This document shows, piece by piece, positions 41,907-53,496 of a stretch of 64,000 bases of DNA (position 1 is the first letter of the stretch; each line of letters opens with the position of its first letter). The DNA comes from Enterobacter sichuanensis (lineage in GTDB: Bacteria > Pseudomonadota > Gammaproteobacteria > Enterobacterales > Enterobacteriaceae): NCBI RefSeq assembly GCF_002939185.1, contig NZ_POVL01000004.1:84650-148649 (forward strand), given 5' to 3'. A program made the position numbers and the translations under genes. The notes below the pieces were generated by a model. It ran no database searches and was not told where the DNA came from. It worked only from the letters and a program-made list of their open reading frames with translations.

Positions 41907-42551
41907 ATGGCTCGCGCAAAACTGAAATTCCGGCTCCATCGCGCCGTGATTGTCCTCTCCTGTCTCGCACTGTTAGTGGTGCTGATGCAAGGGGCGTCGT
42001 GGTTCAGCCAGAATCATCAACGGCAACGCAATCCGCAGTTTGAAGAGCTGGCCCGCACGCTGGCACGCCAGGTGACGTTTAATATTGCGCCGTCCATGCG
42101 TACCGAAACGCCGGACGAAAAACGTATAGGCCAGGTTTTACGTCTGCTGACGGAAAACAGCCGCATCCTGGATGCCGGTGTCTATGATGAGCAAGGCGAC
42201 CTGATTGCCCGCGCGGGCGAACATGTCGACGTACGCGACAGGCTGGCGCTGGACGGTAAAAAAGCTGGCGGCTATTTCAACCAGCAGATTGTCGAACCCA
42301 TTCAGGGGAAGAATGGTCCGCTGGGCTATCTGCGCCTGACCCTTGATACGCATACTCTGCCAACCGAAGCCAAACAGGTTGATAACACCACCAACATTCT
42401 GCGCCTGATGCTGCTGCTTTCGCTCGCCATTGGCGTGGTTCTCGCACGCACCCTGCTTCGGGGCAAACGCTCGCGCTGGCAACAATCCCCGTTCCTGCTG
42501 ACCGCCAGCAAATCCGTTCCCGAAGACGAAGAGAGCGAGAAGAAAGAATAG
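41907..42551 (+). CDS. ytjB: Membrane protein YtjB (Smp)
   Basis: This is a 214-residue inner-membrane protein of unknown function. An N-terminal transmembrane segment (about 13-32, VIVLSCLALLVVLMQGASWF) and a second one near 166-184 (ILRLMLLLSLAIGVVLART) bracket a periplasmic domain, and a basic then acidic tail (EDEESEKKE) faces the cytoplasm. The topology resembles a sensor without a kinase. It is divergent from serB and 39 bp upstream of lplA. Confidence 0.92.
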   Translation: MARAKLKFRLHRAVIVLSCLALLVVLMQGASWFSQNHQRQRNPQFEELARTLARQVTFNIAPSMRTETPDEKRIGQVLRLLTENSRILDAGVYDEQGDLIARAGEHVDVRDRLALDGKKAGGYFNQQIVEPIQGKNGPLGYLRLTLDTHTLPTEAKQVDNTTNILRLMLLLSLAIGVVLARTLLRGKRSRWQQSPFLLTASKSVPEDEESEKKE

Positions 42552-42590
42552 TGATAAAGTAGGCGGATGATTCGGAAAAGGAACTCTGCC

Positions 42591-43607
42591 ATGACGACGT
42601 TACGCCTGCTTATCTCTGACTCTTACGATCCCTGGTTTAATCTCGCGGTTGAAGAGTGCATCTTCCGTCAGATGCCCGCTACCCAGCGCGTCCTGTTTCT
42701 CTGGCGCAACGCCGATACGGTGGTTATTGGCCGCGCGCAAAACCCGTGGAAAGAGTGCAACACGCGGCGTATGGAAGAGGACAATGTTCGTCTGGCGCGC
42801 CGCAGCAGCGGCGGTGGCGCGGTGTTTCACGATCTGGGCAATACCTGCTTTACCTTTATGGCGGGTAAACCGGAATACGACAAAACCATCTCCACCTCGA
42901 TTGTGCTCAACGCGCTCAATGCGCTCGGCGTGACGGCGGAAGCTTCCGGACGTAACGATCTGGTGGTCAAAACGCCCGACGGGGATCGCAAAGTATCCGG
43001 CTCTGCCTATCGCGAAACGATGGATCGCGGGTTCCACCACGGCACCCTTCTTCTTAACGCCGATCTCAGTCGGCTGGCGAACTACCTGAATCCCGACAAG
43101 AAAAAGCTGCAGGCGAAGGGAATTACCTCCGTGCGCGGCCGCGTGGCGAACCTGGTCGAGCTGCTGCCGGGCATTACCCATGAGCAAATCTGTGAGGCCG
43201 TGCGCGAGGCGTTCTTCGCGCATTACGGCGAGCGCGTGGAAGCTGAAGTCATTTCGCCGGATAAGACGCCGGACCTGCCAAATTTTGCAGAAACGTTTGC
43301 CCGCCAGAGCAGTTGGGAGTGGAACTTCGGCCAGGCACCGGCCTTCTCTCACCTGCTGGATGAGCGTTTTACCTGGGGCGGCGTGGAGTTGCACTTTGAC
43401 GTCGAGAAAGGGCATATCACCCGCACGCAGGTGTTTACGGACAGTCTGAATCCGGCGCCGCTGGAAGCGCTTGCGGCACGTTTACAGGGCTGTTTGTACC
43501 GGGCGGATATGCTGCAGCAGGAATGTGACGCGTTGATTGGGGATTTTCCGGAGCAGGAAAATGAGCTGCGGGAGTTGTCAGCGTGGATTGCACAGGCCGT
43601 GCGCTAG
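42591..43607 (+). CDS. lplA: Lipoate-protein ligase A
   Basis: LplA attaches exogenous lipoate to E2 subunits of 2-oxoacid dehydrogenases and to GcvH through lipoyl-AMP. It has 338 residues, starting at the internal Met ([15 protein letters not shown]); the earlier start at 42567 adds eight residues not found in E. coli. The lipoyl-binding [12 protein letters not shown] near 69-80 and the conserved Lys in [11 protein letters not shown] are visible. It follows ytjB. In E. coli yjjJ lies between deoD and lplA; it is absent here. Confidence 0.97.
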   Translation: MTTLRLLISDSYDPWFNLAVEECIFRQMPATQRVLFLWRNADTVVIGRAQNPWKECNTRRMEEDNVRLARRSSGGGAVFHDLGNTCFTFMAGKPEYDKTISTSIVLNALNALGVTAEASGRNDLVVKTPDGDRKVSGSAYRETMDRGFHHGTLLLNADLSRLANYLNPDKKKLQAKGITSVRGRVANLVELLPGITHEQICEAVREAFFAHYGERVEAEVISPDKTPDLPNFAETFARQSSWEWNFGQAPAFSHLLDERFTWGGVELHFDVEKGHITRTQVFTDSLNPAPLEALAARLQGCLYRADMLQQECDALIGDFPEQENELRELSAWIAQAVR

Positions 43608-43653
43608 GTGCGGTCTGGTGCCCTCACCCCGGCCCTCTCCCACAGGGAGAGGG
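43608..43653 (+). repeat. Oriented palindromic repeat, copy 3 (3' side of lplA)
   Basis: A flank starting GTGCGGTCTGGTGCCCTCAC and the CCCTCTCCC/GGGAGAGGG hairpin start 1 bp after the lplA stop codon and end 15 bp before the convergent deoD end. Confidence 0.85.
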
Positions 43654-43668
43654 AGGGAAGAGACAGAA

Positions 43669-44391
43669 TTACTCTTTATCGCCCAGCAGAACGGATTCCA
43701 GCGCGATTTTGATCATGTCGTTGAAGGTGGTCTGACGCTCGGCAGCGGTGGTCTGCTCGTGGGTACGGATGTGGTCAGACACGGTGCAGATAGTCAGCGC
43801 TTTCGCACCGAACTCAGCCGCGACGCCGTAGATGCCCGCCGCTTCCATTTCCACGCCCAGGATGCCGTATTTTTCCATCACGTCGAACATCTCGCCGCCG
43901 TCTGGTGCATAGAACAGGTCAGCGGAGAACAGGTTACCCACGCGCGCGTCCACGCCCAGTGCTTTTGCTGCGTCAACCGCGTTACGCACCATGCCGAAGT
44001 CGGCAATCGCCGCGAAGTCATGATCTTTAAAACGCATACGGTTAACTTTGGAATCGGTGCAGGCCCCCATACCAATCACCACATCACGCAGCTTAACGTC
44101 CATGCGCACCGCACCGCAGGAGCCGACGCGGATGATTTTCTTCACGCCGAAGTCGGTGATCAGCTCTTTGGTGTAGATAGAGCAGGACGGGATACCCATA
44201 CCGTGGCCCATTACAGAGATTTTGCGGCCTTTGTAAGTCCCGGTGAAGCCCAGCATGCCGCGAACGTTGTTCACTTCACGCACGTCTTCGAGGAAAGTTT
44301 CTGCAATGTGCTTCGCGCGCAGCGGGTCGCCCGGCATCAATACGACGTCAGCGAAATCACCCATTTCTGCATTAATGTGAGGAGTTGCCAT
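43669..44391 (-). CDS. deoD: Purine nucleoside phosphorylase
   Basis: DeoD phosphorolytically cleaves purine (deoxy)nucleosides to base and (deoxy)ribose 1-phosphate. It has 240 residues (239 in E. coli, one extra Gly in DGGEMFD). Family signatures [20 protein letters not shown] and [11 protein letters not shown] are intact. It is the last gene of deoCABD. The 126 bp before it carry a REP unit and one oriented repeat. Confidence 0.98.
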   Translation of the reverse strand: MATPHINAEMGDFADVVLMPGDPLRAKHIAETFLEDVREVNNVRGMLGFTGTYKGRKISVMGHGMGIPSCSIYTKELITDFGVKKIIRVGSCGAVRMDVKLRDVVIGMGACTDSKVNRMRFKDHDFAAIADFGMVRNAVDAAKALGVDARVGNLFSADLFYAPDGGEMFDVMEKYGILGVEMEAAGIYGVAAEFGAKALTICTVSDHIRTHEQTTAAERQTTFNDMIKIALESVLLGDKE

Positions 44392-44420
44392 CTTCAGTTC
44401 CTTTTACATTGTTGTTTTTG

Positions 44421-44451
44421 CCGGGTGACGGCTACGCCTTACCCGGCCTAC
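44421..44451. repeat. REP unit between deoB and deoD
   Basis: A single REP palindrome, CCGGGTGACGGCTACGCCTT onward, lies 30 bp upstream of the deoD start. Confidence 0.75.
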
Positions 44452-44461
44452 ATTCTCTTCT

Positions 44462-44507
44462 CCCTCTCCCTGTGGGAGAGGGTTGGGGTGAGGGCATCAG
44501 GCCGCAC
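44462..44507 (-). repeat. Oriented palindromic repeat, copy 4 (3' side of deoB)
   Basis: The hairpin CCCTCTCCC-TGT-GGGAGAGGG with its GGTGAGGGCATCAGGCCGCA flank; on the minus strand it starts 10 bp after the deoB stop codon. Confidence 0.85.
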
Positions 44508-44517
44508 CCAACATCAT

Positions 44518-45771
<1,254 letters not shown>

Positions 45772-45794
45772 TTATCGATCAGATCAGTATACCG

Positions 45795-47117
45795 CTATTC
45801 GGTGATACGGCGATAGACCGTCGGTGTGGTTTCTGGCGCTTTGTCATCAAGCACAATGGCCGCTTTCACCGCTTTCGCCGCTTCCTGCCAGCTGGCTTCG
45901 TCTTTCGCGTGGATCACCGCCAGCGGACGTTGGCCGTCAACGCTGTCGCCCAGGCGGGCCATATCGGTAAAGCCAACGCTGTAATCAATGGTGTCTGAGG
46001 CCTGACGACGACCGCCGCCCATCGAGACCACCGCCATACCCAGCGCACGGGTGTCCATGGCGGAGACAAATCCTTCACTGTCGGCATACACCGCTTTGCT
46101 GAGCGTCGCGGTTGGCAGGTACTTCGCATAGTTTTCGACGAAGTCTGTCGGGCCTTTCTGTGCGGCAACCATGCGGCCGAAGATCTCCGCCGCTTTGCCG
46201 TTGTCCAGCACCGCCTGCAGCTTCGCGCGCGCTTCGGCGTCGTCTTTGGCGAGCTTGCCGGAGATCAGCATCTCCACGCACAGCGCCATGGTGACGTCGA
46301 ACAGGCGCGGGTTACGGTATTCCCCCGTCAGGAACTGCACCGCTTCACGCACTTCAACTGCGTTACCGGCGCTGGAGGCCAGCACCTGGTTCATGTCCGT
46401 CAGGAGCGCGGTGGTGCGCACGCCTGCGCCGTTGGAGACGCCAACGATCGCTTCGGCCAGCGCTTCAGAGAGTTCATAGGTTGGCATAAACGCGCCGCTA
46501 CCGACCTTCACGTCCATCACCAGCGCATCCAGACCTTCCGCCAGTTTCTTCGCCAGGATAGAGGCGGTGATCAGCGGGATGGAGTCAACAGTCGCGGTAA
46601 TATCGCGGGTGGCGTAGAAACGCTTGTCTGCCGGAGCAAGTGAGCTGGTCTGGCCGATAATCGCCACACCAACGTCTTTAATAATGTCGCGGAAGCGGTT
46701 GTCATCCGGGAAAATATCGAAGCCCGGAATGGCTTCCAGTTTGTCGAGCGTACCGCCGGTGTGGCCCAGGCCGCGTCCGGAGATCATCGGAATGTAACCG
46801 CCGCAGGCGGCTACCATGGGGCCGAGCATCAGCGACGTCACATCGCCTACGCCGCCGGTAGAGTGTTTGTCGACAATCGGACCGTTAAGATTGAGGCTCT
46901 TCCAGTCCAGAACGGTTCCTGAATCTCGCATCGCCATGGTCAGCGAGACACGCTCGGGCATCGACATATCGTGGAAGAAGATGGTCATCGCCAGGGCCGC
47001 AATCTGCCCTTCAGAGATGGTGTTATCACGAATGCCGTTGATAAAGAAGCGAATCTCTTCGTCGCTTAATGCATGACCATCACGTTTTTTACGAATAATT
47101 TCTTGTGCGAGAAACAC
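45795..47117 (-). CDS. deoA: Thymidine phosphorylase
   Basis: DeoA converts thymidine to thymine and deoxyribose 1-phosphate. It has 440 residues if started at GTG 47117 ([14 protein letters not shown]), matching the E. coli length and spaced well from GGGG. An ATG at 47129 would add four residues, and more distant starts run through a REP element. The phosphate-binding KHSTGGVGD near 84-92 and the [16 protein letters not shown] motif are intact. Confidence 0.95.
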   Translation of the reverse strand: MFLAQEIIRKKRDGHALSDEEIRFFINGIRDNTISEGQIAALAMTIFFHDMSMPERVSLTMAMRDSGTVLDWKSLNLNGPIVDKHSTGGVGDVTSLMLGPMVAACGGYIPMISGRGLGHTGGTLDKLEAIPGFDIFPDDNRFRDIIKDVGVAIIGQTSSLAPADKRFYATRDITATVDSIPLITASILAKKLAEGLDALVMDVKVGSGAFMPTYELSEALAEAIVGVSNGAGVRTTALLTDMNQVLASSAGNAVEVREAVQFLTGEYRNPRLFDVTMALCVEMLISGKLAKDDAEARAKLQAVLDNGKAAEIFGRMVAAQKGPTDFVENYAKYLPTATLSKAVYADSEGFVSAMDTRALGMAVVSMGGGRRQASDTIDYSVGFTDMARLGDSVDGQRPLAVIHAKDEASWQEAAKAVKAAIVLDDKAPETTPTVYRRITE

Positions 47118-47144
47118 GGTAACCCCCATGAGGAATCGGGTGAA

Positions 47145-47210
47145 GGGTGGCGGGTACGGTTTACCCGACCACGATCCGGGTAGGCCGGGTAAGCGTAGCG
47201 CCACCCGGCA
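47145..47210. repeat. REP pair between deoC and deoA
   Basis: Two REP-type palindromes lie at 47145-47170 and 47177-47210 (the latter ending in AAGCGTAGCGCCACCCGGCA), starting 8 bp after the deoC stop. They may set the ratio of deoC to downstream mRNA. Confidence 0.75.
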
Positions 47211-47218
47211 ATTCAAAC

Positions 47219-47998
47219 TCAGTAGCTGCTTGCGCTCTTGCCGTCGCCGTGTCCCAGCGCTTTCAGCAGGCTGGCCAGCAGGCTTGACGCGCCGAAGCGG
47301 TAGTGACGGGAATCAGCCCAGTCAGCCCCGAACAGTTCATCTGCAATGGCGAGGAATGTCTGTGCATCTTCAGCGGTACGCACACCGCCCGCCGGTTTGA
47401 AGCCCACGGTTTTTTCCACGCCCATATCACGGATCACTTCCATCATGATGCGTGCGCTTTCCGGGGTCGCGTTTACCGGCACTTTACCGGTTGAGGTTTT
47501 GATGAAATCGGCACCGGCTTTGATGGAGATTTCAGAAGCTTTACGGATCAACGCCTCTTCTTTCAGCTCGCCGGTTTCGATGATCACCTTAAGCAGCACG
47601 TTTGCCGCCGCGCAGGCCTCTTTACAGGCTTTCACCAGGTCAAAGCCCACCTGCTCGTTGCCGGCGATCAGCGCACGGTACGGGAACACGACGTCCACTT
47701 CGTCTGCGCCGTAAGCAATCGCCGCACGGGTCTCTGCCAGCGCAATCTCGATATCGTCGTTGCCGTGCGGGAAGTTAGTCACGGTTGCAATGCGCACGTC
47801 CGGGGTACCCTGCTCTTTCAGCGTCTTGCGGGCAATCGGGATAAAGCGCGGGTAGATACAGATGGCTGCAGTGTTACCGACGGGCGTTTTCGCCTGATGG
47901 CACAGGGAGATGACTTTTTCATTGGTGTCGTCATCGTTCAGGGTGGTCAGGTCCATCAGTTTCAACGCGCGCAGGCTGCTTGCAGTTAAATCGGTCAT
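47219..47998 (-). CDS. deoC: Deoxyribose-phosphate aldolase
   Basis: DeoC is a class I aldolase that splits deoxyribose 5-phosphate into acetaldehyde and glyceraldehyde 3-phosphate. It has 259 residues starting [13 protein letters not shown]; an upstream in-frame start at 48091 would cover the promoter and operator and is rejected. The Schiff-base Lys (near 167) lies in [10 protein letters not shown], and [10 protein letters not shown] is present. It is the first gene of the deo operon. Confidence 0.98.
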   Translation of the reverse strand: MTDLTASSLRALKLMDLTTLNDDDTNEKVISLCHQAKTPVGNTAAICIYPRFIPIARKTLKEQGTPDVRIATVTNFPHGNDDIEIALAETRAAIAYGADEVDVVFPYRALIAGNEQVGFDLVKACKEACAAANVLLKVIIETGELKEEALIRKASEISIKAGADFIKTSTGKVPVNATPESARIMMEVIRDMGVEKTVGFKPAGGVRTAEDAQTFLAIADELFGADWADSRHYRFGASSLLASLLKALGHGDGKSASSY

Positions 47999-48043
47999 AA
48001 CATTCTCCAACGGCAGTGCCGTATCAATTTTACCTTGCGGGTC

Positions 48044-48059
48044 TGTGAGTATTCTAACA
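48044..48059. promoter_or_regulatory. deoP2 region DeoR operator (O2-like)
   Basis: On the minus strand TGTTAGAATACTCACA is a good DeoR half-palindrome, 46 bp upstream of the deoC start. It includes TAGAAT, the probable deoP2 -10, as in E. coli. Confidence 0.8.
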
Positions 48060-48073
48060 TCTACCCGCATCCA

Positions 48074-48135
48074 CACTTCGACATTCATCACAGTTAATGA
48101 AAACTACGTGCAAATTTGCATTACTGTAATGAGAT
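48074..48135 (-). promoter_or_regulatory. deoP2 CRP/CytR control region
   Basis: On the minus strand TGTGATGAATGTCGAAGTG (48074-48092) corresponds to the promoter-proximal CRP site of E. coli deoP2. About 50 bp further upstream ATTACAGTAATGCAAATTTG aligns with the second CRP site. CytR binds between them in E. coli. Confidence 0.7.
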
Positions 48136-48260
48136 CTTCTTCAAACTTTAGTACGGAAATCGTCGACTAAAACAGCGATTCCCCCTGTCAGATCAAAAGC
48201 CCTGACGGGCCGGCTTCCTACAATCCGTTCACCATCCGCAGAACATTGAAGGAAGCGAAC

Positions 48261-49808
48261 ATGTCCCACGCCAGCCCCGACGCCCTGCAACAACGTTGCC
48301 AGCACATTGTGACAAGCCCGGTGTTAACCCCGGAACAAAAACGGCATTTTCTGGCGCTGGAAGCGGAAAATAATCTGCCTTATCCGGCACTACCAGAGGC
48401 TGCCCGAGCCGCGCTGGACGAGGGGTTTATCTGCGACATGTTCGAAGGCCACGCGCCCTACAAACCCCGTTATGTTCTGCCGGATTACGCAACATTTCTG
48501 GCTAACGGTTCAGAGTGGCTGGAGCTTGAGGGGGCGAAAGATCTTGATGACGCCCTCTCGCTGTTAACCATCCTCTACCACCATGTTCCGTCCGTCACAT
48601 CGATGCCGGTCTATCTCGGCCATCTCGATGCACTTCTGCAACCATATGTTAGAATTCTAACACAAGACGAAATCGATATTCGAATAAAACGTTTCTGGCG
48701 TTACCTCGACCGCACCTTGCCCGACGCCTTTATGCACGCCAATATCGGCCCGGCAGATACGCCCGTCACGCGCGCCATTTTACGCGCTGATGCCGAGCTG
48801 AAGCAGGTCGCACCGAATCTGACGTTTATTTATGACCCGGCGATCACGCCAGACGATCTGCTGCTTGCGGTCGCTAAAAACATTTGCGAATGCAGCAAAC
48901 CGCATATTTCGAATGGCCCGGTGAATGATAAAATTTTCACAAAAGGCCGTTACGGTGTCGTGAGTTGCTACAACTCCCTGCCGCTGGCTGGCGGTGGCAG
49001 TACCCTGGTGCGCCTCAACCTCAAAGCCATTGCCGAACACAGCACCTCCCTCGACGATTTTTTCACCCGTACGCTTCCCCACTACTGCCAGCAGCAGATC
49101 GCCATCATCAATGCCCGCTGCGATTTTCTGTATCAACAGTCCGGCTTCTTTGAGAATAGCTTCCTGGTGAAAGAGGGGCTGATTGATGCCGATCGGTTTG
49201 TGCCCATGTTTGGCCTGTACGGCCTGGCGGAAGCGGTCAATGCGCTCTGTGAAAAAGCAGGTATCGCAGGGCGTTATGGCAAAGATGAGCAGGCCAACGC
49301 GCTGGGCTATCGCATCAGTGAACAGCTGGCGGCGTTTGTTGAACATACGCCGGTGAAACATGGCTGGAAGCAGCGCGCGATGCTGCATGCGCAGTCGGGA
49401 ATCAGCTCTGATTCGGATACCACGCCGGGCGCGCGTCTGCCCTACGGTGACGAGCCGGACCCCATCAGCCACCTGCTGGCCGTGGCCCCTCATCACCAGT
49501 ACTATCATTCCGGGATAAGCGACATACTGACATTGGATGAGACGGTAAAACGGAATCCGCAGGCGGTGGCTCAACTCTGTCTCGGCGCGTTCAACGCGGG
49601 CATGCGGGAATTTACGGCCAACGTCGCGGGTAACGATCTGGTCCGCGTGACCGGCTATATGGTGCGATTATCGGATCTGGAGAAATACCGGGAAGCAGGT
49701 TCGAGAACCAATACCACGTGGCTGGGTGAAGAGGCCGCGCGCAATACCCGTATTCTGGAACGTCAGCCACGCGTGATAAGCCATGAACAGCAGATGCGCT
49801 TTAGTTAG
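48261..49808 (+). CDS. yjjI: Glycyl-radical enzyme YjjI
   Basis: YjjI is an orphan glycyl-radical-family protein with no known reaction. It has 515 residues from ATG 48261, which follows AAGGAAG; the TTG at 48246 is less likely. The C-terminal radical loop [13 protein letters not shown] is at 459-470 with Gly465 as candidate radical site, and Cys236 in VVSCYNSLP is a candidate thiyl residue. It is divergent from deoC, overlaps the activase gene yjjW by 26 bp, and contains the upstream deo operator. Confidence 0.92.
   Translation: MSHASPDALQQRCQHIVTSPVLTPEQKRHFLALEAENNLPYPALPEAARAALDEGFICDMFEGHAPYKPRYVLPDYATFLANGSEWLELEGAKDLDDALSLLTILYHHVPSVTSMPVYLGHLDALLQPYVRILTQDEIDIRIKRFWRYLDRTLPDAFMHANIGPADTPVTRAILRADAELKQVAPNLTFIYDPAITPDDLLLAVAKNICECSKPHISNGPVNDKIFTKGRYGVVSCYNSLPLAGGGSTLVRLNLKAIAEHSTSLDDFFTRTLPHYCQQQIAIINARCDFLYQQSGFFENSFLVKEGLIDADRFVPMFGLYGLAEAVNALCEKAGIAGRYGKDEQANALGYRISEQLAAFVEHTPVKHGWKQRAMLHAQSGISSDSDTTPGARLPYGDEPDPISHLLAVAPHHQYYHSGISDILTLDETVKRNPQAVAQLCLGAFNAGMREFTANVAGNDLVRVTGYMVRLSDLEKYREAGSRTNTTWLGEEAARNTRILERQPRVISHEQQMRFS
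48647..48662. promoter_or_regulatory. Perfect DeoR operator inside yjjI (deoO1-like)
   Basis: TGTTAGAATTCTAACA is a perfect 16-bp palindrome at codons 129-134 of yjjI. Its centre is about 603 bp from the deoP2 operator, matching the roughly 600-bp deoP1-deoP2 spacing of E. coli. It should be the deoP1 operator; its minus-strand TAGAAT is the candidate -10. Confidence 0.88.
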
Positions 49809-50643
49809 TCAGGTCATTCCTTTTTCCTGCGTGGACGGGCCGGGCAGCCGGCTGGCCCTGTTCCTGCAGGGCTGCAACCTGCGCTGCAAAACCTGCCACA
49901 ATCCGTGGACGATCGGCCGCTGCAACGACTGTGGAGACTGCGTTCCCCACTGCCCTCATGAAGCCCTTAGCATTCAGGCCGGACGCGTATGGTGGCAGGA
50001 GAGTCACTGTCAGCAGTGCGATACCTGTCTGCACCTGTGCCAGCAGCAGGCGACGCCCATGGCATACCGCCTGAGCGTGGAGGAGATCCTCGCGCAGATC
50101 CGCAAATCAGCGCCATTTATTGAAGGCATCACCGTGAGCGGCGGTGAAGCCACAACGCAATTACCCTTTTTAGTCACGCTGTTCGCCGCGATCAAAGCCG
50201 ATCCAGCCCTGCGCCATCTCACCTGCCTGGTCGACAGCAACGGTCTGTTAAGTGAAACCGGCTGGCAAAAGCTGCTGCCGGTACTGGATGGCGCGATGCT
50301 GGATCTCAAGGCGTGGGGAAACGAACACCACCGCTTCCTGACCGGGCGCGATAACCCGCTGATCAAACAAAGCATTCGCTGGCTGGCAGAACGTCATCGT
50401 TTGACAGAACTCCGTCTGCTGGTCATTCCGGAGCAGTGTGACTATCTGGAACAGCTCAAGCCGCTGACGACGTTTATCCATAGGCTTGGAAATGTGCCAG
50501 TGCGCATTAACGCGTTTCATGGGCAGGGTGTCTACGGTGAGGCGGCGTCCTGGCGCAGCGCTACGCCAGAGGACGTTGAACCGCTGGCGCAGGCGCTGGA
50601 AAAACAGAAGATAACGGTGATCCGTCCGGCGCTGTATCTATAG
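49783..50643 (+). CDS. yjjW: Radical-SAM glycyl-radical activase YjjW
   Basis: YjjW is predicted to install the glycyl radical on YjjI. It has 286 residues. The radical-SAM motif uses Cys31, Cys35 and Cys38 ([12 protein letters not shown]), and two extra ferredoxin-like clusters follow (Cys47, 50, 53, 57 and Cys76, 79, 82, 86), typical of PFL/GDH activases with insert domains. The gene overlaps yjjI by 26 bp and convergently overlaps yjjV by 6 bp. An anaerobic role is inferred from the family. Confidence 0.94.
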   Translation: MNSRCALVSQVIPFSCVDGPGSRLALFLQGCNLRCKTCHNPWTIGRCNDCGDCVPHCPHEALSIQAGRVWWQESHCQQCDTCLHLCQQQATPMAYRLSVEEILAQIRKSAPFIEGITVSGGEATTQLPFLVTLFAAIKADPALRHLTCLVDSNGLLSETGWQKLLPVLDGAMLDLKAWGNEHHRFLTGRDNPLIKQSIRWLAERHRLTELRLLVIPEQCDYLEQLKPLTTFIHRLGNVPVRINAFHGQGVYGEAASWRSATPEDVEPLAQALEKQKITVIRPALYL

Positions 50644-51420
50644 CGTGATGCCAAATACTGACCGCGTATTCTCCAGCAGCGCATCGGCAATCACCTCTTC
50701 AGGCTCTTTTCGCAGTTCACAAAGGGAAGTAAACACGCGCGCCGCCTGTTCCGGGCGATTCGGCTGCCCCTGAAAACCGTTCAGCGGCATATCCGGTGCG
50801 TCGGTTTCCAGCAGCAGGGCCGACAAGGGCAGCTGGGTCATCACGTCGCGGGTTTTACTGGCCCGTGGATAGGTGATGGTGCCGCCCACGCCGATTTTAT
50901 AGCCCAGTTCAATAAAACGCTGCGCCTGCTGCAGGCTGCCGGAGAAACCGTGTACAACACCTTTTCGCGGCAGATCGATGCGTTTCAGGTGCATTGCCAG
51001 CTTATCGTGCGTGCGTCGTGAGTGGAGGATCACCGGCAGATCGTGACGCTTCGCCAGCCTGAGCTGCGCGTCGAGGATCGTCTGCTGGCGCTCAAACTGC
51101 GGATCCTCACGGTAAAGATCGAGGCCGATCTCACCGATGGCGACAAGTTTGTCTCCTGCGGTCATCAGTACCTCATCGAGCCTCTCAATATGCTCGTCGA
51201 GATGACGCTCAATCACGATCGGATGCAGGCCAAGCGCGGCAAAGAGCGCGGGGTGTTGTGCGGAAAGCGCCAGCACGCGGGAAAAATAAGCCGCTTCAAC
51301 TGAAGGCACAATAATGGCCTGAACGCCTGCCTCGGCGGCTTTCGCAATGCTTTGCGCTTCATCCCCTGTAAACGGCGGAAAATCGAAGTGGCAGTGGGTA
51401 TCAACAAAGCGGTGCGTCAC
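50638..51420 (-). CDS. yjjV: TatD-family metal-dependent hydrolase
   Basis: YjjV is a 260-residue TatD-type amidohydrolase, a likely metal-dependent deoxyribonuclease. Ligand motifs are VDTHCHFD at 6-13, [11 protein letters not shown] in the middle, [11 protein letters not shown] and [10 protein letters not shown]. It overlaps yjjU by 4 bp, so the two are coupled. The 3' end is convergent with yjjW. Confidence 0.94.
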   Translation of the reverse strand: MTHRFVDTHCHFDFPPFTGDEAQSIAKAAEAGVQAIIVPSVEAAYFSRVLALSAQHPALFAALGLHPIVIERHLDEHIERLDEVLMTAGDKLVAIGEIGLDLYREDPQFERQQTILDAQLRLAKRHDLPVILHSRRTHDKLAMHLKRIDLPRKGVVHGFSGSLQQAQRFIELGYKIGVGGTITYPRASKTRDVMTQLPLSALLLETDAPDMPLNGFQGQPNRPEQAARVFTSLCELRKEPEEVIADALLENTRSVFGITL

Positions 51421-52469
51421 GCCAGATCCTCGTTATCTAATAAAGCGTCATTCGCCTGCGGGATATCCACCAGCGGCATCGTCAGGGCGTCGTTGGCGAC
51501 TATCGCAGGCGGCGTAATAATGCGTTTATGCCGGTGAAGGGGCGGTTGCTCCGCCAGCATTTTTCCCACCGTCGCCAGGAAGTAGCGTCCGCATAGCCGA
51601 CCCGTTTTGTAATCCATGCGCAGCGCAGGAATGCGGCTGCCCAGCGCCATGCTCAGCAGCGGCTTAGGGGGATAAATTTCAAAAATACGCAGTTTACCCG
51701 GCGGTTTTTCAATGAAACGCTGCATCGCGCCGTAGGTGGTTTCATGCTGCTTCGCGATATTCACCAGCGGCTGCAGACTGCTGTCACCCAGCCAGCGCTC
51801 CATCCGCTTAAACCACTGCGGGGTGTAGTACATTTGCGATGGCACGGTACGGATCACCACAATGGTTTTCGCCCCGCGCCGGGCAGCTTCCTGCACCGGT
51901 ACCGCGTCACTGATGCCCCCGTCCAGATAGCTAATGCCATCCAGTAGCGCACCGGTACGATAAAAACCGGGAATGGCGCTGGAGGCACGAATGATATCCA
52001 GCCAGTTCTCCTTCTGAGGAGAAAAATAGCCCGGCGAATAGTCATCCCCCCGGCTGGCGCACATCCAGAATTCTTTACCGCTATCAAACAGGCGGGCGGC
52101 GGTGTCCATGGCCAGCGGCATCTGGCTGGAGGTCGACTCCAGCAGCCAGTCGAGGTCGATCAGGTTACCGCCGCGCACAAAGCGCAGCGGATTAAAAAAT
52201 TCTTTTGCCGTGGTGTAGCGCATGATGACCTTGCGCGCGTAGCCAGGCTGGTTACAGACATAAGCAGAGAGGTTTTGCGCCCCGGCAGACGTGCCGAAGT
52301 ACAGGTCAAACGGGTTGAATTGCGCGCGCATAAATTCATCCAGCACGCCAGCGGTGAAAATACCGCGCTGTCCGCCTCCCTCGCAAACGAGCGCGAGTTG
52401 GCCTGCGCGAAACGGCTTTAACGTCAGCGGCGCAATATTGCCGAGCGTAACGGGAATTCGTTGCCCCAC
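51417..52469 (-). CDS. yjjU: Patatin-like phospholipase family protein YjjU
   Basis: YjjU is a predicted cytoplasmic acyl hydrolase, 350 residues against 357 in E. coli, the difference lying in the variable C-terminal tail. The oxyanion loop EGGGQRG is at 30-36, nucleophile Ser61 lies in GTSAG (59-63), and the Asp of the dyad is in YLDGGISDA. The substrate is unknown. It is upstream of and coupled to yjjV. Confidence 0.93.
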   Translation of the reverse strand: MGQRIPVTLGNIAPLTLKPFRAGQLALVCEGGGQRGIFTAGVLDEFMRAQFNPFDLYFGTSAGAQNLSAYVCNQPGYARKVIMRYTTAKEFFNPLRFVRGGNLIDLDWLLESTSSQMPLAMDTAARLFDSGKEFWMCASRGDDYSPGYFSPQKENWLDIIRASSAIPGFYRTGALLDGISYLDGGISDAVPVQEAARRGAKTIVVIRTVPSQMYYTPQWFKRMERWLGDSSLQPLVNIAKQHETTYGAMQRFIEKPPGKLRIFEIYPPKPLLSMALGSRIPALRMDYKTGRLCGRYFLATVGKMLAEQPPLHRHKRIITPPAIVANDALTMPLVDIPQANDALLDNEDLA

Positions 52470-52535
52470 CTCTGCTTTCCTGTTTTGATTATTTTATAAC
52501 ACCACAGTAACGCACCCAGCTGGCAACGCAAATAA

Positions 52536-52566
52536 GAAAAAGCCAGTCGCAGAGACTGGCTTTTCT
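52536..52566 (-). terminator. Intrinsic terminator of ytjA
   Basis: AGCCAGTC and its complement GACTGGCT form a stem followed on the minus strand by a T-rich tail. It lies 24 bp past the ytjA stop and just upstream of yjjU. Confidence 0.8.
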
Positions 52567-52589
52567 TTGTTGACAGAATATTGCGTTTG

Positions 52590-52751
52590 CTACGGACGTC
52601 GACGTCCCGTAAACAGGCTGACCAGGAACAGAATAATACCGACAACGAAGACAATTTTAGCTGCCCATGCTGCAGTACCTGCCAGACCACCAAAGCCCAA
52701 TGCGGCGGCAATTAACGCGATAACCAGAAATATAATGCCCCAACGAAACAT
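52590..52751 (-). CDS. ytjA: Small membrane protein YtjA (UPF0391)
   Basis: This is a 53-residue hydrophobic protein starting [20 protein letters not shown] and ending FTGRRRP. Two transmembrane helices (4-22 and 32-48) are separated by a GLAG turn, with a basic C-terminus. It matches the E. coli UPF0391 protein YtjA and the wider family of small envelope-stress proteins. The ribosome site is GGAGAAGC. It lies between yjjU and osmY on the same strand; no function is known. Confidence 0.9.
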   Translation of the reverse strand: MFRWGIIFLVIALIAAALGFGGLAGTAAWAAKIVFVVGIILFLVSLFTGRRRP

Positions 52752-52835
52752 AAGCTTCTCCTTTACCATAGTTAATGTCGGCCGCTAAACGTGAGCGCTC
52801 AGGTCACTCACCGGCGTTTTTCCAGAGTCGTTCTT

Positions 52836-52868
52836 ATTTCGCCCGCCGGATTTAGCCAGACGGGCGAA
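52836..52868 (-). terminator. Hairpin after osmY, probable terminator
   Basis: TTCGCCCG and CGGGCGAA form a stem starting 11 bp after the osmY stop. The minus-strand tail ATAAGAA is not T-rich, so efficiency is uncertain. Confidence 0.5.
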
Positions 52869-52878
52869 TGGTCCAGAT

Positions 52879-53496
52879 TTACTTCGCTTTCAGATCGTTT
52901 TTAACGCTTTTCACACCATCAATGGCTTTCGCAATAGATTCGGCGCGTTCAATTTGCGCCTGAGAATCAACCGTACCGGAAAGCTGTACCACACCATCGG
53001 TGGTTTCCACTTTCACCTTACGGGATGGCACGATGTCATCTGCTAAAAGTTTAGCTTTGATTTCGCTGGTGGTGGCAGCATCACCGGCATAACCTTTCAC
53101 CGACGCGTTTTTGCTGTCACGAACGTGCAGTTTATCGCTAACGGAGGCGACACCTTCGACGCCCTTAGCCACTTTCACCGCCTGTTCCGCCTGAGCCTGG
53201 CTTTCGACAAAGCCGCTCAGCGTGACCACTTTCTTGTCGGTCTTGACGGAAATATCGGTGCTCTTGATGGCTTCGTCATCCACCAGTGCGGCTTTCACTT
53301 TTGCTGTGATTGAGCTGTCATCCATGAAATTGCCGACTTTATTCATAGAGCTATCGATTTTTTGCCCTGCGGTATCCGCCGTGGACTGTGCTTTATCCAT
53401 GGTGGTGCTTTCCGCCAGCGCGGAGCCGCTAGCCAAAACGCTACCCAGTGTTACAGCCAGCAGAGTTTTAGAAATCTTCAGTCTTGTCATATTCAT
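52879..53496 (-). CDS. osmY: Osmotically inducible periplasmic protein OsmY
   Basis: OsmY is a periplasmic chaperone-like protein induced by osmotic stress and stationary phase through RpoS. It has 205 residues (201 in E. coli). The signal peptide is at 1-29 (cut after SALA), followed by two BON domains at about 58-127 ([16 protein letters not shown]) and 138-205 ([13 protein letters not shown]). Region 53497-53795 holds its promoter and the prfC terminator, with no other gene. Confidence 0.96.
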   Translation of the reverse strand: MNMTRLKISKTLLAVTLGSVLASGSALAESTTMDKAQSTADTAGQKIDSSMNKVGNFMDDSSITAKVKAALVDDEAIKSTDISVKTDKKVVTLSGFVESQAQAEQAVKVAKGVEGVASVSDKLHVRDSKNASVKGYAGDAATTSEIKAKLLADDIVPSRKVKVETTDGVVQLSGTVDSQAQIERAESIAKAIDGVKSVKNDLKAK

